Below, piece by piece: positions 26,057 through 35,198 of a stretch of DNA of 64,000 nucleotides. Within the stretch, counting starts at the first letter, position 1. Each line of letters begins with the position of its first letter. The position numbers were made by a program, and so were the translations under genes. The stretch spans positions 671,793 through 735,792 of the forward strand of contig NZ_BMZN01000002.1 of the NCBI RefSeq assembly GCF_014652815.1. The letters run 5' to 3'. This DNA comes from Alcaligenes pakistanensis. GTDB taxonomy: Bacteria > Pseudomonadota > Gammaproteobacteria > Burkholderiales > Burkholderiaceae_B. The notes under the pieces were generated by a model. It made no database searches. It was given only the letters and a program-made list of their open reading frames with translations, and was not told the DNA's origin.

Positions 26057-27358
26057 TTACGGCACTAAAGCCAGACCAATGCGGAATTGCGAAGAACGAT
26101 CACGGTAGCCCAACATGGTTTCGGCATAGCCCGAGAAATACTGGCCATAGATATAGCCATTCATGTTCAGCGGCGTGCGATTCAGTGGCCAGGCAATAGC
26201 AAACTCGTGCGTATTCCGGCTACCTGCACCCTTGTTGTACATGCCTGACAGCACCAGCCCGTTGTCCTGGGCGTAGCGCAGCTTCCAGTCGTAACGGCCA
26301 CGGTAGTGCGCCCAATCTGCGTTTTCGCCCATAAACACATAGTGTTTGATGCGCGGGGCAAAGGTCAGCGTCGCGCCGTGATCGAAACGGTAATTGAATT
26401 CGGGCTGGATGAAGACCTCGTTCATGGAACGGGAGTCATCTCCGGCCTTACCGTTGGAGGCATGCTCATAACCAGTGGCCAGACCCATGAACAGACGCTT
26501 TTGCTCGGATTCCCAGATGAAATCCTTGCGCCAGAAGAAGCTGGGTCGGTAGGTGGTGTCTACAAACGGCTTGGAGTCGGCGTGCAGATCCCACAGCGCA
26601 GTCTGCGTATAGCCGATGTAGAAGTGGTCGTAGAAGCGCGGGTTGCTCGGATCGGACGGCGAGTGCAGGCGATACTTGAAGCTCAGCTGGAAGCGAGCAT
26701 TGGTGCCGCCCTTATTGCCCCCGATAAAGTAAGTGGGGTCGTGTGCCGAAATGGCGTTGCTGAAGTTCTCGAAGCTCGAATTTGCAGGACGCAAGCCCTC
26801 GCCGCTATTAATAGCCGGGCCTTCGGGGCGTGCGCCAGCGGCGACCGCTTGCGCATAAGGCAGTTCAGGATCAATCACACGCGGATCGCTGCCTGCACCA
26901 GCGTTGATAACAGGCGCGGCTGCGGGGCGCGAGGTAATCGGGCTTTGGCCTTCCGGATTGGTATCCAGCGCCAGCATCACACGCTCCCCCTCAATATTCA
27001 CGGCTTGCAGGCCAGTCAATCCATTGGGGACGACCGCTCGCCAGCTATAAGCGCTGAAGTTATTGGTAGGGATTGACGCTCGGGGTCGGGCGGTAACCAG
27101 TTCGGCCAAGCTGCGGATGACGTTGCCGTTATTGTCGCGCCACTGCAAAACCAGGTTTTGCGGGGCGGTCCAGCTCATCAAGCTGCCTGTGTCGTTATAG
27201 ACGATGGCATCAATATTGACGCTCTCGCCGGAACTGGCCTGCACTTGGCGCAACTGATAGCTAATACCCGCCTGTGCGGTATTCAGGAGTGCGCTCAAGA
27301 GAAGAAGTGGGGCCGATAGTATTAAAGAGTGCTTACTTAATTTCTTTTTGGTCGGCAT
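26057..27358 (-). CDS. pldA: Outer-membrane phospholipase A
   Basis: Beta-barrel lipase of the outer membrane that hydrolyses phospholipids misplaced in the outer leaflet. Signal peptide about residues 1-30 (LLLLSALLNTAQA). The catalytic triad pattern of OMPLA is present: H299 and S301 in YEHASNG and N313 twelve residues after the serine in SRSMNEVFIQPEF. Alternating strands rich in Y, W and F fill the C-terminal half and the chain ends in the aromatic-rich SSQFRIGLALVP. At 433 residues it is longer than E. coli PldA (289). The extra N-terminal 150 residues include an IgG-like segment (VNIDAIVYNDTGSLMSWTAP) and a proline/alanine linker. Confidence 0.92.
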   Translation of the reverse strand: MPTKKKLSKHSLILSAPLLLLSALLNTAQAGISYQLRQVQASSGESVNIDAIVYNDTGSLMSWTAPQNLVLQWRDNNGNVIRSLAELVTARPRASIPTNNFSAYSWRAVVPNGLTGLQAVNIEGERVMLALDTNPEGQSPITSRPAAAPVINAGAGSDPRVIDPELPYAQAVAAGARPEGPAINSGEGLRPANSSFENFSNAISAHDPTYFIGGNKGGTNARFQLSFKYRLHSPSDPSNPRFYDHFYIGYTQTALWDLHADSKPFVDTTYRPSFFWRKDFIWESEQKRLFMGLATGYEHASNGKAGDDSRSMNEVFIQPEFNYRFDHGATLTFAPRIKHYVFMGENADWAHYRGRYDWKLRYAQDNGLVLSGMYNKGAGSRNTHEFAIAWPLNRTPLNMNGYIYGQYFSGYAETMLGYRDRSSQFRIGLALVP

Positions 27359-27629
27359 GAAAAGAGAGTCCAGAAAAACGAGTTAATCCGTACACGACTG
27401 TACCATTTGGTCCCTGAAATACTACTTATAATTATTTTTCTTACAGTATTGACACTCTGACTAGCTTGCCGCTTATCTAAAATTACTTTTCAGGCTAGAA
27501 TACTCGATTGTCCTTTTTGGCCCTGTTTTTTTGCAAAAATGTGGCCTTGAGTCGGTTCAGATTCTTACGGAACCGGAATTTCAGGACCTTGCATCGCCCA
27601 GCCTGGTTTGGCGGTGCTATCAGAACCTG

Positions 27630-27706
<77 letters not shown>

Positions 27707-28056
27707 TATCTACGTCCTTTCTTACGCAGCGCCTGCCTGTCCTTGTCGGGCCGCCACCACCTTCCTGCGTGGTCTTTTCTTGCTGCTTATTCTATTGTAA
27801 GTCGCTGTTTTAACAGTGTTTTTCCTGATTTTCCCAGGGGCTGTTGTCCTGTGGTGCTGGGGTGTGTTTGCCCTGTCCTAGGCATAACCCTGATGCCGTG
27901 CTAACAGTAAGCATGGTGTAAGTGTCGGGCTCTAATGTTCACCGCATAGGCGTCGGCAGGCGTCTTTACAGCGCCGTTTTCAGCCTTTCCTGGCTGAGCC
28001 GGTTCAATAAGATACGCCAGCAAAATAAGGCGTTCAGAACAATGCGGAGACAAACT
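27707..28056. other. Leader region before the DUF485-actP operon
   Basis: About 350 bases follow the tRNA-Arg gene. An in-frame extension of the DUF485 gene starts at 27922 but has no family resemblance and no ribosome-binding site. I see no clear promoter hexamers or hairpin terminator here; it probably carries the promoter for the acetate transport operon. Confidence 0.4.
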
Positions 28057-28365
28057 ATGCAAGACCCCCTTGTAGGTCGGATTACGGCCAATCCTCGCTA
28101 TCAGAATCTGGTCAAGACCCGGCTGCGGTTGGGCTGGATATTAACCATTATCATGCTGGTGGCTTACTACAGCTATATCGGCATTATTGCTTTCGACAAG
28201 GAATTGTTTGCAGAGCGGCTGGGTGATGGCGTCATGACTTTGGGTATTCCCATTGGCTTTGGAGTGATTGTCCTGGCGGTTGTCATTACGGGCATTTATG
28301 TCTGGCGTGCCAATACCAAATTTGACCAGATGGCCAAGGAAGTTCTCGAGGAGGTGCGTAAATGA
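28057..28365 (+). CDS. DUF485 membrane protein paired with ActP
   Basis: A 102-residue inner-membrane protein with two transmembrane helices ([22 protein letters not shown] and [20 protein letters not shown]). DUF485 (YjcH-type) proteins always travel with ActP-like acetate transporters and may support their assembly; the exact role is unknown. The start at 28057 has CGGAGA 6 bases upstream, and it overlaps actP by four bases (ATGA). Confidence 0.9.
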   Translation: MQDPLVGRITANPRYQNLVKTRLRLGWILTIIMLVAYYSYIGIIAFDKELFAERLGDGVMTLGIPIGFGVIVLAVVITGIYVWRANTKFDQMAKEVLEEVRK

Positions 28366-30080
28366 AGCATTCCCATCTTCGTTCTGGCCTGGTTTTGGGC
28401 TTGATGCTGGTCAGCCCCGCCTTGCTGGCGGCGGGCGGTGACTTGGGCGAGCTGCAAAAGCAGCCGACCAACTGGACGGCCATTGGCATGTTCGCGGCCT
28501 TTGTTCTGGCGACCTTGTGGATTACCAAATGGGCGGCTGCCCGCACCAAGTCGGTCTCTGACTTCTACACGGCAGGTGGCGGTATTACAGGCTTTCAAAA
28601 CGGCCTGGCCATTGCCGGTGACTATATGTCTGCGGCTTCCTTTTTGGGTATTTCGGCTGCGGTGATGATCAACGGCTATGACGGCCTGATCTACTCCATC
28701 GGCTTTTTGGTCGGCTGGCCCATCATTACGTTCCTGTTGGCAGAAAAACTGCGTAACCTGGGCAAATTTACCTTTGCTGACGTGGCGGCTTATCGCTTTC
28801 GCCAAGGTCCTATCCGTGCTTTTGCGGCCTCGGGCACCCTGGTTGTGGTCTTGTTCTACCTGATCGCCCAAATGGTGGGTGCAGGCCAGCTGATCAAACT
28901 TTTGTTTGGTCTGGAGTACTGGGTTGCTGTGGTGTTGGTGGGTGTGCTGATGATGGTGTACGTGCTCTTTGGCGGCATGACAGCCACCACCTGGGTACAG
29001 ATCATTAAAGCCGGTCTGCTGCTGTTTGGTGCCACGTTCATGGCCGTTATGGTGATGGCTCAGTATGGTTTTTCGCCTGAAAAGCTGTTTGCTGCTGCGG
29101 TTCAGGTCAAGACAGATGCTGCTCTTGCTGCCGGCAAGGACGCCGTCCAGGCCTCCACGATTGGTCAGGCCATTATGGGGCCTGGTAACTTCATCAAAGA
29201 CCCCATCAGTGCCATTTCCTTCGGTATGGCTTTGATGTTCGGTACGGCAGGCTTGCCACACATTTTGATGCGCTTTTTCACGGTGCCTGATGCCAAAGAA
29301 GCACGTAAATCCGTGTTCTGGGCAACCACCTGGATTGGCTACTTCTACATCCTGACGTTCATTATTGGCTTTGGCGCCATCGTGCTGGTGTCGACCAATC
29401 CACGTTTCCTGGAAATTGGCGGCGACCTGATTGGTGGTTCTAATATGGCGGCGGTTCACTTGGCTGATGCCGTGGGTGGTGACGTCTTCCTGGGCTTTAT
29501 GTCGGCTGTTGCCTTTGCCACGATTCTGGCTGTGGTGGCGGGTCTGACATTGTCGGGTACCTCGGCGGTTTCGCATGACCTGTATTCCACGCTGATCAAG
29601 AAAGGCGAGGCTACCAACGAGGAAGTGATGCGTGTATCGCGTGTCACGACCTTGATACTGGGTGTCATTGCGGTATTGCTGGGCATTATCTTTGAGAAGC
29701 AAAACATCGCCTTCATGGTGTCTCTGGCTTTCGCGATTGCTGCTTCGGCTAACTTCCCTGTCTTGTTCCTGTCCATTCTGTGGAAAGGCTGCACGACTCG
29801 TGGTGCCACGATTGGGGGCTTCCTGGGCTTGATCGTTGCCTTGCTGCTGACCATGCTCTCGCCATCGGTGTGGGAAGCCACACTGGGTAATCCGGTTGGT
29901 TCGGCGCCATTCCCTTATGCATCGGCTGCTTTGTTCTCCATGCCTTTGGCCTTTATCGCGATCTGGTTCTTCTCGATCACTGATAGAAGCGAGCGTGCGG
30001 CGATTGACCGTGCCGGCTTTGAGGCGCAGTCCGTCCGTTCCGAAACAGGTGTGGGTGCAGAAGCCGCGTCTTCGCACTAA
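28362..30080 (+). CDS. actP: Cation/acetate symporter ActP
   Basis: Sodium:solute symporter family permease for acetate and short carboxylates, 572 residues with 13 or more hydrophobic segments. The signal-like N-terminus [16 protein letters not shown] is followed by [34 protein letters not shown] (about residues 65-99), a signature of acetate permeases. Later segments [25 protein letters not shown] and [17 protein letters not shown] are also typical. It is translationally coupled to the upstream DUF485 gene and ends before a strong terminator. The nearby acyl-CoA synthetase at 8 kb is too far to be in the operon. Confidence 0.95.
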   Translation: MKHSHLRSGLVLGLMLVSPALLAAGGDLGELQKQPTNWTAIGMFAAFVLATLWITKWAAARTKSVSDFYTAGGGITGFQNGLAIAGDYMSAASFLGISAAVMINGYDGLIYSIGFLVGWPIITFLLAEKLRNLGKFTFADVAAYRFRQGPIRAFAASGTLVVVLFYLIAQMVGAGQLIKLLFGLEYWVAVVLVGVLMMVYVLFGGMTATTWVQIIKAGLLLFGATFMAVMVMAQYGFSPEKLFAAAVQVKTDAALAAGKDAVQASTIGQAIMGPGNFIKDPISAISFGMALMFGTAGLPHILMRFFTVPDAKEARKSVFWATTWIGYFYILTFIIGFGAIVLVSTNPRFLEIGGDLIGGSNMAAVHLADAVGGDVFLGFMSAVAFATILAVVAGLTLSGTSAVSHDLYSTLIKKGEATNEEVMRVSRVTTLILGVIAVLLGIIFEKQNIAFMVSLAFAIAASANFPVLFLSILWKGCTTRGATIGGFLGLIVALLLTMLSPSVWEATLGNPVGSAPFPYASAALFSMPLAFIAIWFFSITDRSERAAIDRAGFEAQSVRSETGVGAEAASSH

Positions 30081-30137
30081 GCCATCCTGACAGGCCGGGC
30101 TTACCCGCCCGAGCCTGGCTCTGCTCATCACTGGGCA

Positions 30138-30177
30138 CAAAAAAACCGGTGTGATTAAAAGTCACACCGGTTTTTTT
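30138..30177. terminator. Rho-independent terminator after actP
   Basis: AAACCGGTGTGA pairs with TCACACCGGTTT around a seven-base loop, followed by a long T run on the plus strand and preceded by an A run. It also lies at the 3' end of the convergent PaaX gene and may act on both. Confidence 0.9.
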
Positions 30178-30217
30178 ATGAGCCTTTACGGCTGCTTGGA
30201 AGGTGCTGGTATCAGCG

Positions 30218-31177
30218 TCAGGCTTGATCTTTGGCAGGGGTGGGCAAGCCGTCAAAACGCTCGTAGAAATAAGCAGCGGCTTCCGGGGCTTGATCGTCCT
30301 CGGCTCGCAAGGTGGACAGGATATAGCGTTCGGCTTTGGCGCAGACCTGGCGGTACACATCCCGGCACAGCTCGTAAGCTTGCTTTCCGGCCCAGCCAGC
30401 AGGCAGCAGCTCAATGGGCAACTGGGGATCGTGCAATTGAATACGGCGGAATTCGTGAATCAGCAAAGTGCGAATCACAAAAGCGAGTTCGTCGTCATAG
30501 GACTGGCCGGCGTCCAGCATTGCCAAGGCCGGTGCAAAGCGCTGAATGAACTGCCCATAGCCGCTGGCTACCTGGGCCAGATCCCAGCTGTCCTGAATCA
30601 ATTGAGACAGGGGCCGGGTCTGTGGCAGCTGAGACGGTTCCAGCTTGCCCACATAGACCAGGGATTGGGCCTGCGTGGCCTGCAAGATGTAATCCAGAAT
30701 GGTGTGGTCCGGATTGGGATGCAAGAAAGCGGTAGGGGACAGGGCGCAAAAACCTTCCCACAGCAGTTCTTTGCGCAGGTCTGCGCGTTGCTTGGAGTTC
30801 ATCATCAGGCTGGGCATGCTGAAGATCAGCGTCCATTGCCCATCCCAGGCCAGATAGGTCGGGGTGTAGATGCGTTGATACGCGTGTTCAAAACGCCGAC
30901 TGGCTTCGGGACGCAAGGTGTACTGGCTGCGTCGCCCTTCACGCTGCGCGCTTAACCAGCCTTCTTCTGCCAGTCGATACACGCTGGTGCGCACCAGCCG
31001 GTCGCTGATCCCAAAGGGGGCCAGCAGTTGAATCAAACTACCCAACCACAGTTTGCCGCCATGCGGGCGGATGACGTCGCCAAACAAGGTCATGACCAGG
31101 GACTTGGCACGGGGAGGGCGATTTTCCAGATGGTGGGCGGCCCAGTGGGCCAGATCGGAATAGGGAAGCTCGGACAT
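30218..31177 (-). CDS. PaaX family transcriptional repressor
   Basis: A 319-residue regulator of the PaaX family, which represses phenylacetate catabolic genes in response to phenylacetyl-CoA. Visible are RAKSLVMTLFGDVIRPHGGKLWLGSLIQLL and the winged-helix region LVRTSVYRLAEEGWLSAQREGRRSQYTL (about residues 60-90), then the PaaX middle domain starting IYTPTYLAWDGQWTLI. An in-frame TTG at 31198 would add seven residues; neither start has a good ribosome-binding site. No paa catabolic genes lie in the window, so it is an orphan here. The indolepyruvate oxidoreductase at 21-25 kb makes arylacetyl-CoA and could supply its ligand. Confidence 0.88.
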   Translation of the reverse strand: MSELPYSDLAHWAAHHLENRPPRAKSLVMTLFGDVIRPHGGKLWLGSLIQLLAPFGISDRLVRTSVYRLAEEGWLSAQREGRRSQYTLRPEASRRFEHAYQRIYTPTYLAWDGQWTLIFSMPSLMMNSKQRADLRKELLWEGFCALSPTAFLHPNPDHTILDYILQATQAQSLVYVGKLEPSQLPQTRPLSQLIQDSWDLAQVASGYGQFIQRFAPALAMLDAGQSYDDELAFVIRTLLIHEFRRIQLHDPQLPIELLPAGWAGKQAYELCRDVYRQVCAKAERYILSTLRAEDDQAPEAAAYFYERFDGLPTPAKDQA

Positions 31178-31336
31178 TGTTTTTTTAAAGGCGCTCAAGG
31201 CTGTATGGGAACGGCACGCCTATCTGTGTAGACCGTTTAAGTGCTTGATTATAGAGGGTGGGTGCGCAAGCGGATTGAAAGATTGTGCAAGCCAAGGGCT
31301 TTCTTGAAGCCTGTACGATTTTTAGGCGTACCCACA

Positions 31337-32806
31337 CTAGAGATAAGGACTGGCCAGCCAGATAAGGCGATTGCGCAAACGCTTGCCAAAGCCGATTGAG
31401 GTCAAGGACTCCAGGCTAACGGCTTCGGCCTCTTCAATTTCCCGATCAATCAGGTTCTGGATTTGGCGGGCCGTATCGCGGCTGTAAATCTCTACATCCA
31501 GCTCAAAGTTCAGGCGCAGGCTGCGCGGGTCCAGATTGGACGAGCCAATATAAGACCAGACACCATCGATGGTCATGAGCTTGGAGTGGTTGAAAGGGCC
31601 GCAAGCCCGCCAGACGCGACACCCGGCACGCAGGACCTGATCCAGCTGGGCCGTCATGGCGTAATTGACCAGCCGCAGATTGTTTTGTCCAGGAATGACG
31701 ATATCCACTTGTATGCCGCGTCGGGCGGCCGTGTTCAAGGCTCCCAGCAAAATCTGGTCTGGCAGAAAATAGGGAGACTGAATGCGAATATGGCGTTGGG
31801 CAACCGCGAAAGCGCCTTGCAGCATATGGTGTGTGCTGGCCATGAAGCGATCAGGGCCGGAGGCAATGCAACGTGCGGGAACATGGGGCTTGGGAGCAGG
31901 CGAGGCACTGGCATGCCAGTAGGCGGGGGACAGATCCTCGCGGGTGGTGAACTGCCAGTCGTGGCGAAAGGAGGCCAGCAATTGCATGACAGCCGGGCCT
32001 TCCAAACGGAAGTGGGTGTCTTGGGAGGGCTTGCCGTCGCTGTACTGCTCCATAAAGGATTCGCGCAGGTTCATGCCGCCGGTAAACCCCACTGTGCCAT
32101 CCACAATTAAGAGTTTGCGGTGGCTACGCAAGTTGGCGTAGGGCATGCGTAAAAAGCCCAGGGGGTTGGTCATGAACAAGGCGCAACGTATGCCTTCGCG
32201 GCGCAGCGATCGGACAATGGGAATGCGTGAATATTTGGCACCGATGGCATCAACCAGGACGCGTATCTGCACACCGCGCTGATGGGCCTTGGACAGCGCA
32301 CTGACAAACTCACTCCCTAAGCGGTCACTGTCGAAAATATAGCTTTGCAAGGCAATCGTGCTGCGAGCCTGGTGAATGGCTTCCAGCATGGCGGGATAGG
32401 CCTGATCGCCGCCCATTAGTACCCGTACATTGTTTCCATTGCGTAATTGGCTGCGGCTGACCCGGTCCCCCAGAATCTGTAAAGAACGGAAGGGCGCGCC
32501 CACCAAGGCACCAATATCGGAGACGGGAGGATGCAGGTAGGTGACTTGTTCATAGAACACATCGGCACTGTGTTCCAGCCGGCTTTGACGGCGCACCCGG
32601 TTAATACCGGCAATCAGATACAAAAACGGCCCTAATAGCGGGGACATGATGATGACACCGACCCAACTGATGGCGGCGCGGACATCATTTTTGGTCATGG
32701 CGGCATGAATCGCCGCCGAAGCGCCCAGGATAACGCTCAGCGCCAGAGCCAGATGCGGCCAATAATCGTGCAACAGGGAGCGCAGGTGTATCAGATGCTC
32801 TTGCAT
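31337..32806 (-). CDS. cls: Cardiolipin synthase
   Basis: Joins phosphatidylglycerol molecules into cardiolipin in the inner membrane. The 489-residue protein begins with two N-terminal hydrophobic segments (PHLALALSVILGASAAIHA and ISWVGVIIMSPLLGPFLYLI) in the PLD-N region. It has two HKD motifs: HRKLLIVD near residue 229 with GFTGGMNL, and HSKLMTID near residue 406 with IGSSNLDPRSL. Length and layout match bacterial ClsA. A small unknown gene ends 11 bases upstream on the same strand. Confidence 0.94.
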   Translation of the reverse strand: MQEHLIHLRSLLHDYWPHLALALSVILGASAAIHAAMTKNDVRAAISWVGVIIMSPLLGPFLYLIAGINRVRRQSRLEHSADVFYEQVTYLHPPVSDIGALVGAPFRSLQILGDRVSRSQLRNGNNVRVLMGGDQAYPAMLEAIHQARSTIALQSYIFDSDRLGSEFVSALSKAHQRGVQIRVLVDAIGAKYSRIPIVRSLRREGIRCALFMTNPLGFLRMPYANLRSHRKLLIVDGTVGFTGGMNLRESFMEQYSDGKPSQDTHFRLEGPAVMQLLASFRHDWQFTTREDLSPAYWHASASPAPKPHVPARCIASGPDRFMASTHHMLQGAFAVAQRHIRIQSPYFLPDQILLGALNTAARRGIQVDIVIPGQNNLRLVNYAMTAQLDQVLRAGCRVWRACGPFNHSKLMTIDGVWSYIGSSNLDPRSLRLNFELDVEIYSRDTARQIQNLIDREIEEAEAVSLESLTSIGFGKRLRNRLIWLASPYL

Positions 32807-32817
32807 GGGTTCAGGTG

Positions 32818-33048
32818 CTACGGTTCTCGTGAAGGCTGTTCAGGGCGTTGGTAGAGGCTATGCATCCAGGATGGATTAGGTTCGCCTTGGGCTGCAAACT
32901 GCTGCAGGCGGGAGGGGGAGCGCCATACGCCACCGCCTATGCCGGGGGAGGGCTGGACGCCATACCAAAACCACTGGCCGTCTTCGTCTTGTGCTAACCA
33001 GTCCCAATGAGCGGGTGCCTGATCCCAGCAGGGAAAACCGAGTGTCAT
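32818..33048 (-). CDS. Small protein upstream of cardiolipin synthase, unknown
   Basis: A 76-residue soluble protein very rich in tryptophan, proline and glycine (WDQAPAHWDWLAQDEDGQWFWYGVQPSPGIGGGVW). No transmembrane segment and no recognised family. GGAAG lies 7 bases ahead of the ATG, and the gene ends 11 bases before cls on the same strand, so it is probably translated and co-transcribed with it. Confidence 0.6.
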   Translation of the reverse strand: MTLGFPCWDQAPAHWDWLAQDEDGQWFWYGVQPSPGIGGGVWRSPSRLQQFAAQGEPNPSWMHSLYQRPEQPSREP

Positions 33049-33054
33049 CAGCAA

Positions 33055-33310
33055 CTTCCAGAAAATGGGACAGATTAGAGTATAAGAAAGCGTGATTTTG
33101 TGCCAGTTTCTCTTGCTGGTGAGGCAGTCTGAAAAGTTGGGATAACGGCTGGAGTGACGTTTGGCAGCGGGGCTTGGTTGCTTGCCGATGGAGCGGTAAA
33201 GGAGGGGGTGTCGTTAGACTGTGGGTTCACAATCAAACACAGTTTATTGTCCAGTCGGTACCTGTGCGGGGGTGTGCGAAGGCGCCAAACTTGCTACGAT
33301 GAACAAACGC
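33055..33310. other. Gap between the small cls-upstream gene and the tRNA-His terminator
   Basis: No convincing reading frame or RNA gene. It probably contains the promoter of the small gene and cls on the minus strand, but no clear hexamers stand out. Confidence 0.4.
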
Positions 33311-33337
33311 AAAAAAGCCCGCAACGTGGCGGGCTTT
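33311..33337 (-). terminator. Terminator downstream of tRNA-His
   Basis: AAAGCCCGC pairs with GCGGGCTTT around a six-base loop, with an A run on the plus strand giving a U run on the minus-strand transcript. It lies about 75 bases past the tRNA-His 3' end. Confidence 0.8.
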
Positions 33338-33411
33338 AAAGTATGTTTTTCCATTTCCTGATTTTGTCGCCATTTAAGGAGATATACAAAACGTTGGAAG
33401 CGGTAAATTTT

Positions 33412-33487
33412 TGGGGTGACCGATGGGGCTCGAACCCACGACAACCGGAATCACAATCCGGGACTCTACCAACTGAGCTACGGCCAC
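33412..33487 (-). tRNA. tRNA-His (anticodon GUG)
   Basis: A minus-strand cloverleaf. Acceptor GTGGCCG pairs with CGGTCAC, the anticodon loop TTGTGAT sits in a CCGGA/TCCGG stem, the T arm contains GGGTTCGAGCCC and CCA is encoded. A G precedes the acceptor at 33488, as expected for the extra 5' G of histidine tRNA. Confidence 0.96.
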
Positions 33488-33547
33488 CACTGTTACTGCT
33501 TTCTTGCTTCTGGCCTACCTAGGGGTGGGCTGTGAAGTAAAGAATGT

Positions 33548-33577
33548 ATTCTAGCATGGCTTTTCCAAATAATGCAA
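33548..33577 (-). promoter_or_regulatory. Sigma-70 promoter of tRNA-His
   Basis: On the minus strand, TTGCAT (33577-33572), 18 bases, then TAGAAT (33553-33548), about 60 bases before the tRNA. Confidence 0.65.
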
Positions 33578-33681
33578 CAGCCTTGTAAGAATGTCTCAAC
33601 CCTGAGTCTGCCCTCGGTATTGCCGATAAGCAGGGGACTCAGGTTTAATGATTTCCCCTCGTAATAGCAAGGAAGCGCGAA

Positions 33682-34308
33682 ATGTCTCAATTATTCGTCG
33701 TTCATCCCGAAAACCCCCAACCCCGCGCATTGGCTCAAGCGGCTGAACTATTGGCTAAAGGAGGGCTGTTAGCCATTCCTACCGATTCCAGTTATGCCGT
33801 TGTCGCCCGTCTGGACGACAAGTCCGCGGCGGATAGCCTGCGTCGTTTGCGTGGCCTGGATGATCGTCATCATCTGACCTTGCTGTGTCGTGATCTGGCC
33901 GAGATCAGTCATTTTGCCAAAGTGGACAATCCGCAGTACCGCTTGTTGAAGATGGCGACCCCAGGTCCTTGGACGTTTATTCTGGAAGCGACTAAAGAAG
34001 TACCGCGTCGCGTGTCGCATCCCTCGCGTAAAACGATTGGTATTCGGGTTCCTGACCAGAAAGTAGCGTTGGCTTTGATGGAAGAAGTGGGCAGCCCACT
34101 GATTTCCACTACTCTGATTCCCGAGGGCGAAGATGCACCTTTAAATGATGCCCAGGAAATCCTGGAGCGCTTTGCTCACCAATTGGCTGCTGTGGTCGAT
34201 GGCGGACCTTGCCCCTTGCAAGCCACGACCGTGATTGATTTGACCGGTCCGACACCGGAGGTGCTGCGTCGTGGTTCGGGTGATCCTGCCACTTTGGGCC
34301 TGTCTTGA
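33682..34308 (+). CDS. yciO: YciO-type YrdC-domain protein
   Basis: A 208-residue single-domain member of the Sua5/YrdC/YciO family. It starts MSQLFVVHPENPQPRALAQA, and has the ligand-binding segment LLAIPTDSSYAVVARLDD with later TLLCRDLAEIS and KTIGIRVPD. The pattern and N-terminus match E. coli YciO rather than YrdC itself. YciO is related to the enzyme making threonylcarbamoyl-AMP for tRNA t6A, but its own role is uncertain. It precedes a site-2 protease-like gene by 160 bases. Confidence 0.88.
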   Translation: MSQLFVVHPENPQPRALAQAAELLAKGGLLAIPTDSSYAVVARLDDKSAADSLRRLRGLDDRHHLTLLCRDLAEISHFAKVDNPQYRLLKMATPGPWTFILEATKEVPRRVSHPSRKTIGIRVPDQKVALALMEEVGSPLISTTLIPEGEDAPLNDAQEILERFAHQLAAVVDGGPCPLQATTVIDLTGPTPEVLRRGSGDPATLGLS

Positions 34309-34468
34309 TCCCCTTGGCTTGCACAAAACTCGCGTCCAGATGCGTATCCGTGTTTCAATTCTGAACCTTGGGGCAGCACTCGCTGTCCCAATCAGACGGG
34401 CTGATTGCAGGTGGCTTATCTCTTTTGATCGGTAGCGGATAAGTCCCCAGCCCGGACCAAGGATCACC

Positions 34469-35119
34469 ATGGACTCTTTTATACAGACCTTAACGGTCTA
34501 TGCTTTGCCCGTCATTTTTGGCATTACGCTGCACGAAGCCGCGCACGGTTACGTAGCGCGCATGTTTGGCGACCCTACGGCCATGCTGGCCGGCCGTATC
34601 AGCCTAAATCCATTACGCCATATTGATCCGATAGGCACAGTGGTGGTGCCGGCGGTGCTGTTGCTCTCCAGTGCCATGATGGGCATGGGCGGCATTCTCT
34701 TTGGCTGGGCCAAGCCTGTGCCTGTGGATTGGAGCCGCTTGCGCAATCCCAAGCGCGATATGCTTTGGGTGGCGCTGGCTGGGCCTGCCTCTAATATGTT
34801 GATGGCTATTTTGTGGGTTTTGTACGCCCATTTGATGGTCAAGCTGGGCCAGGGCGACAGCCGTTTCTGGATGGGCATGGCTATCGCAGGTGTACAGGTC
34901 AACCTGGTTTTGATGGCACTGAATTTGCTGCCCTTGCCGCCTCTGGACGGGGGCCGCATTGTATTTAGTCTATTGCCTGATCGTTTGGCCTATCATTATT
35001 CTCGTATCGAGCCTTACGGCATGGTCATTTTGATCTTGCTGATGTTTACCGGCGCACTGTGGACCCTGATGAGGCCTTTGATTGCGTTGGGTGAAGGCGT
35101 ATTGAAATGGTTCTTATGA
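34469..35119 (+). CDS. Site-2 protease family (M50) membrane metalloprotease
   Basis: A 216-residue membrane protein with about five hydrophobic segments. The zinc-binding HEAAH (H22, E23, H26) lies in the first helix after GITL, and the third ligand motif LNLLPLPPLDGGR is near residues 151-163. This is the short YwhC/SpoIVFB-like form without a PDZ domain. The substrate is unknown. It lies between yciO and dapA on the same strand, 79 bases before the dapA start. Confidence 0.88.
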   Translation: MDSFIQTLTVYALPVIFGITLHEAAHGYVARMFGDPTAMLAGRISLNPLRHIDPIGTVVVPAVLLLSSAMMGMGGILFGWAKPVPVDWSRLRNPKRDMLWVALAGPASNMLMAILWVLYAHLMVKLGQGDSRFWMGMAIAGVQVNLVLMALNLLPLPPLDGGRIVFSLLPDRLAYHYSRIEPYGMVILILLMFTGALWTLMRPLIALGEGVLKWFL

Positions 35120-35198
35120 TTTAACGGCTTATCCGTTAAACTTGTGAGTCATTATTTTTTTGGGCTGTAGGGCCTTAAACCCGGAGATTCATCTCATC

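Noticed and set aside
28296-30140. 614-residue minus-strand frame opposite actP
   Set aside because: It is antisense to a clearly real symporter, rich in H, Q, R and T, with no recognisable domain.
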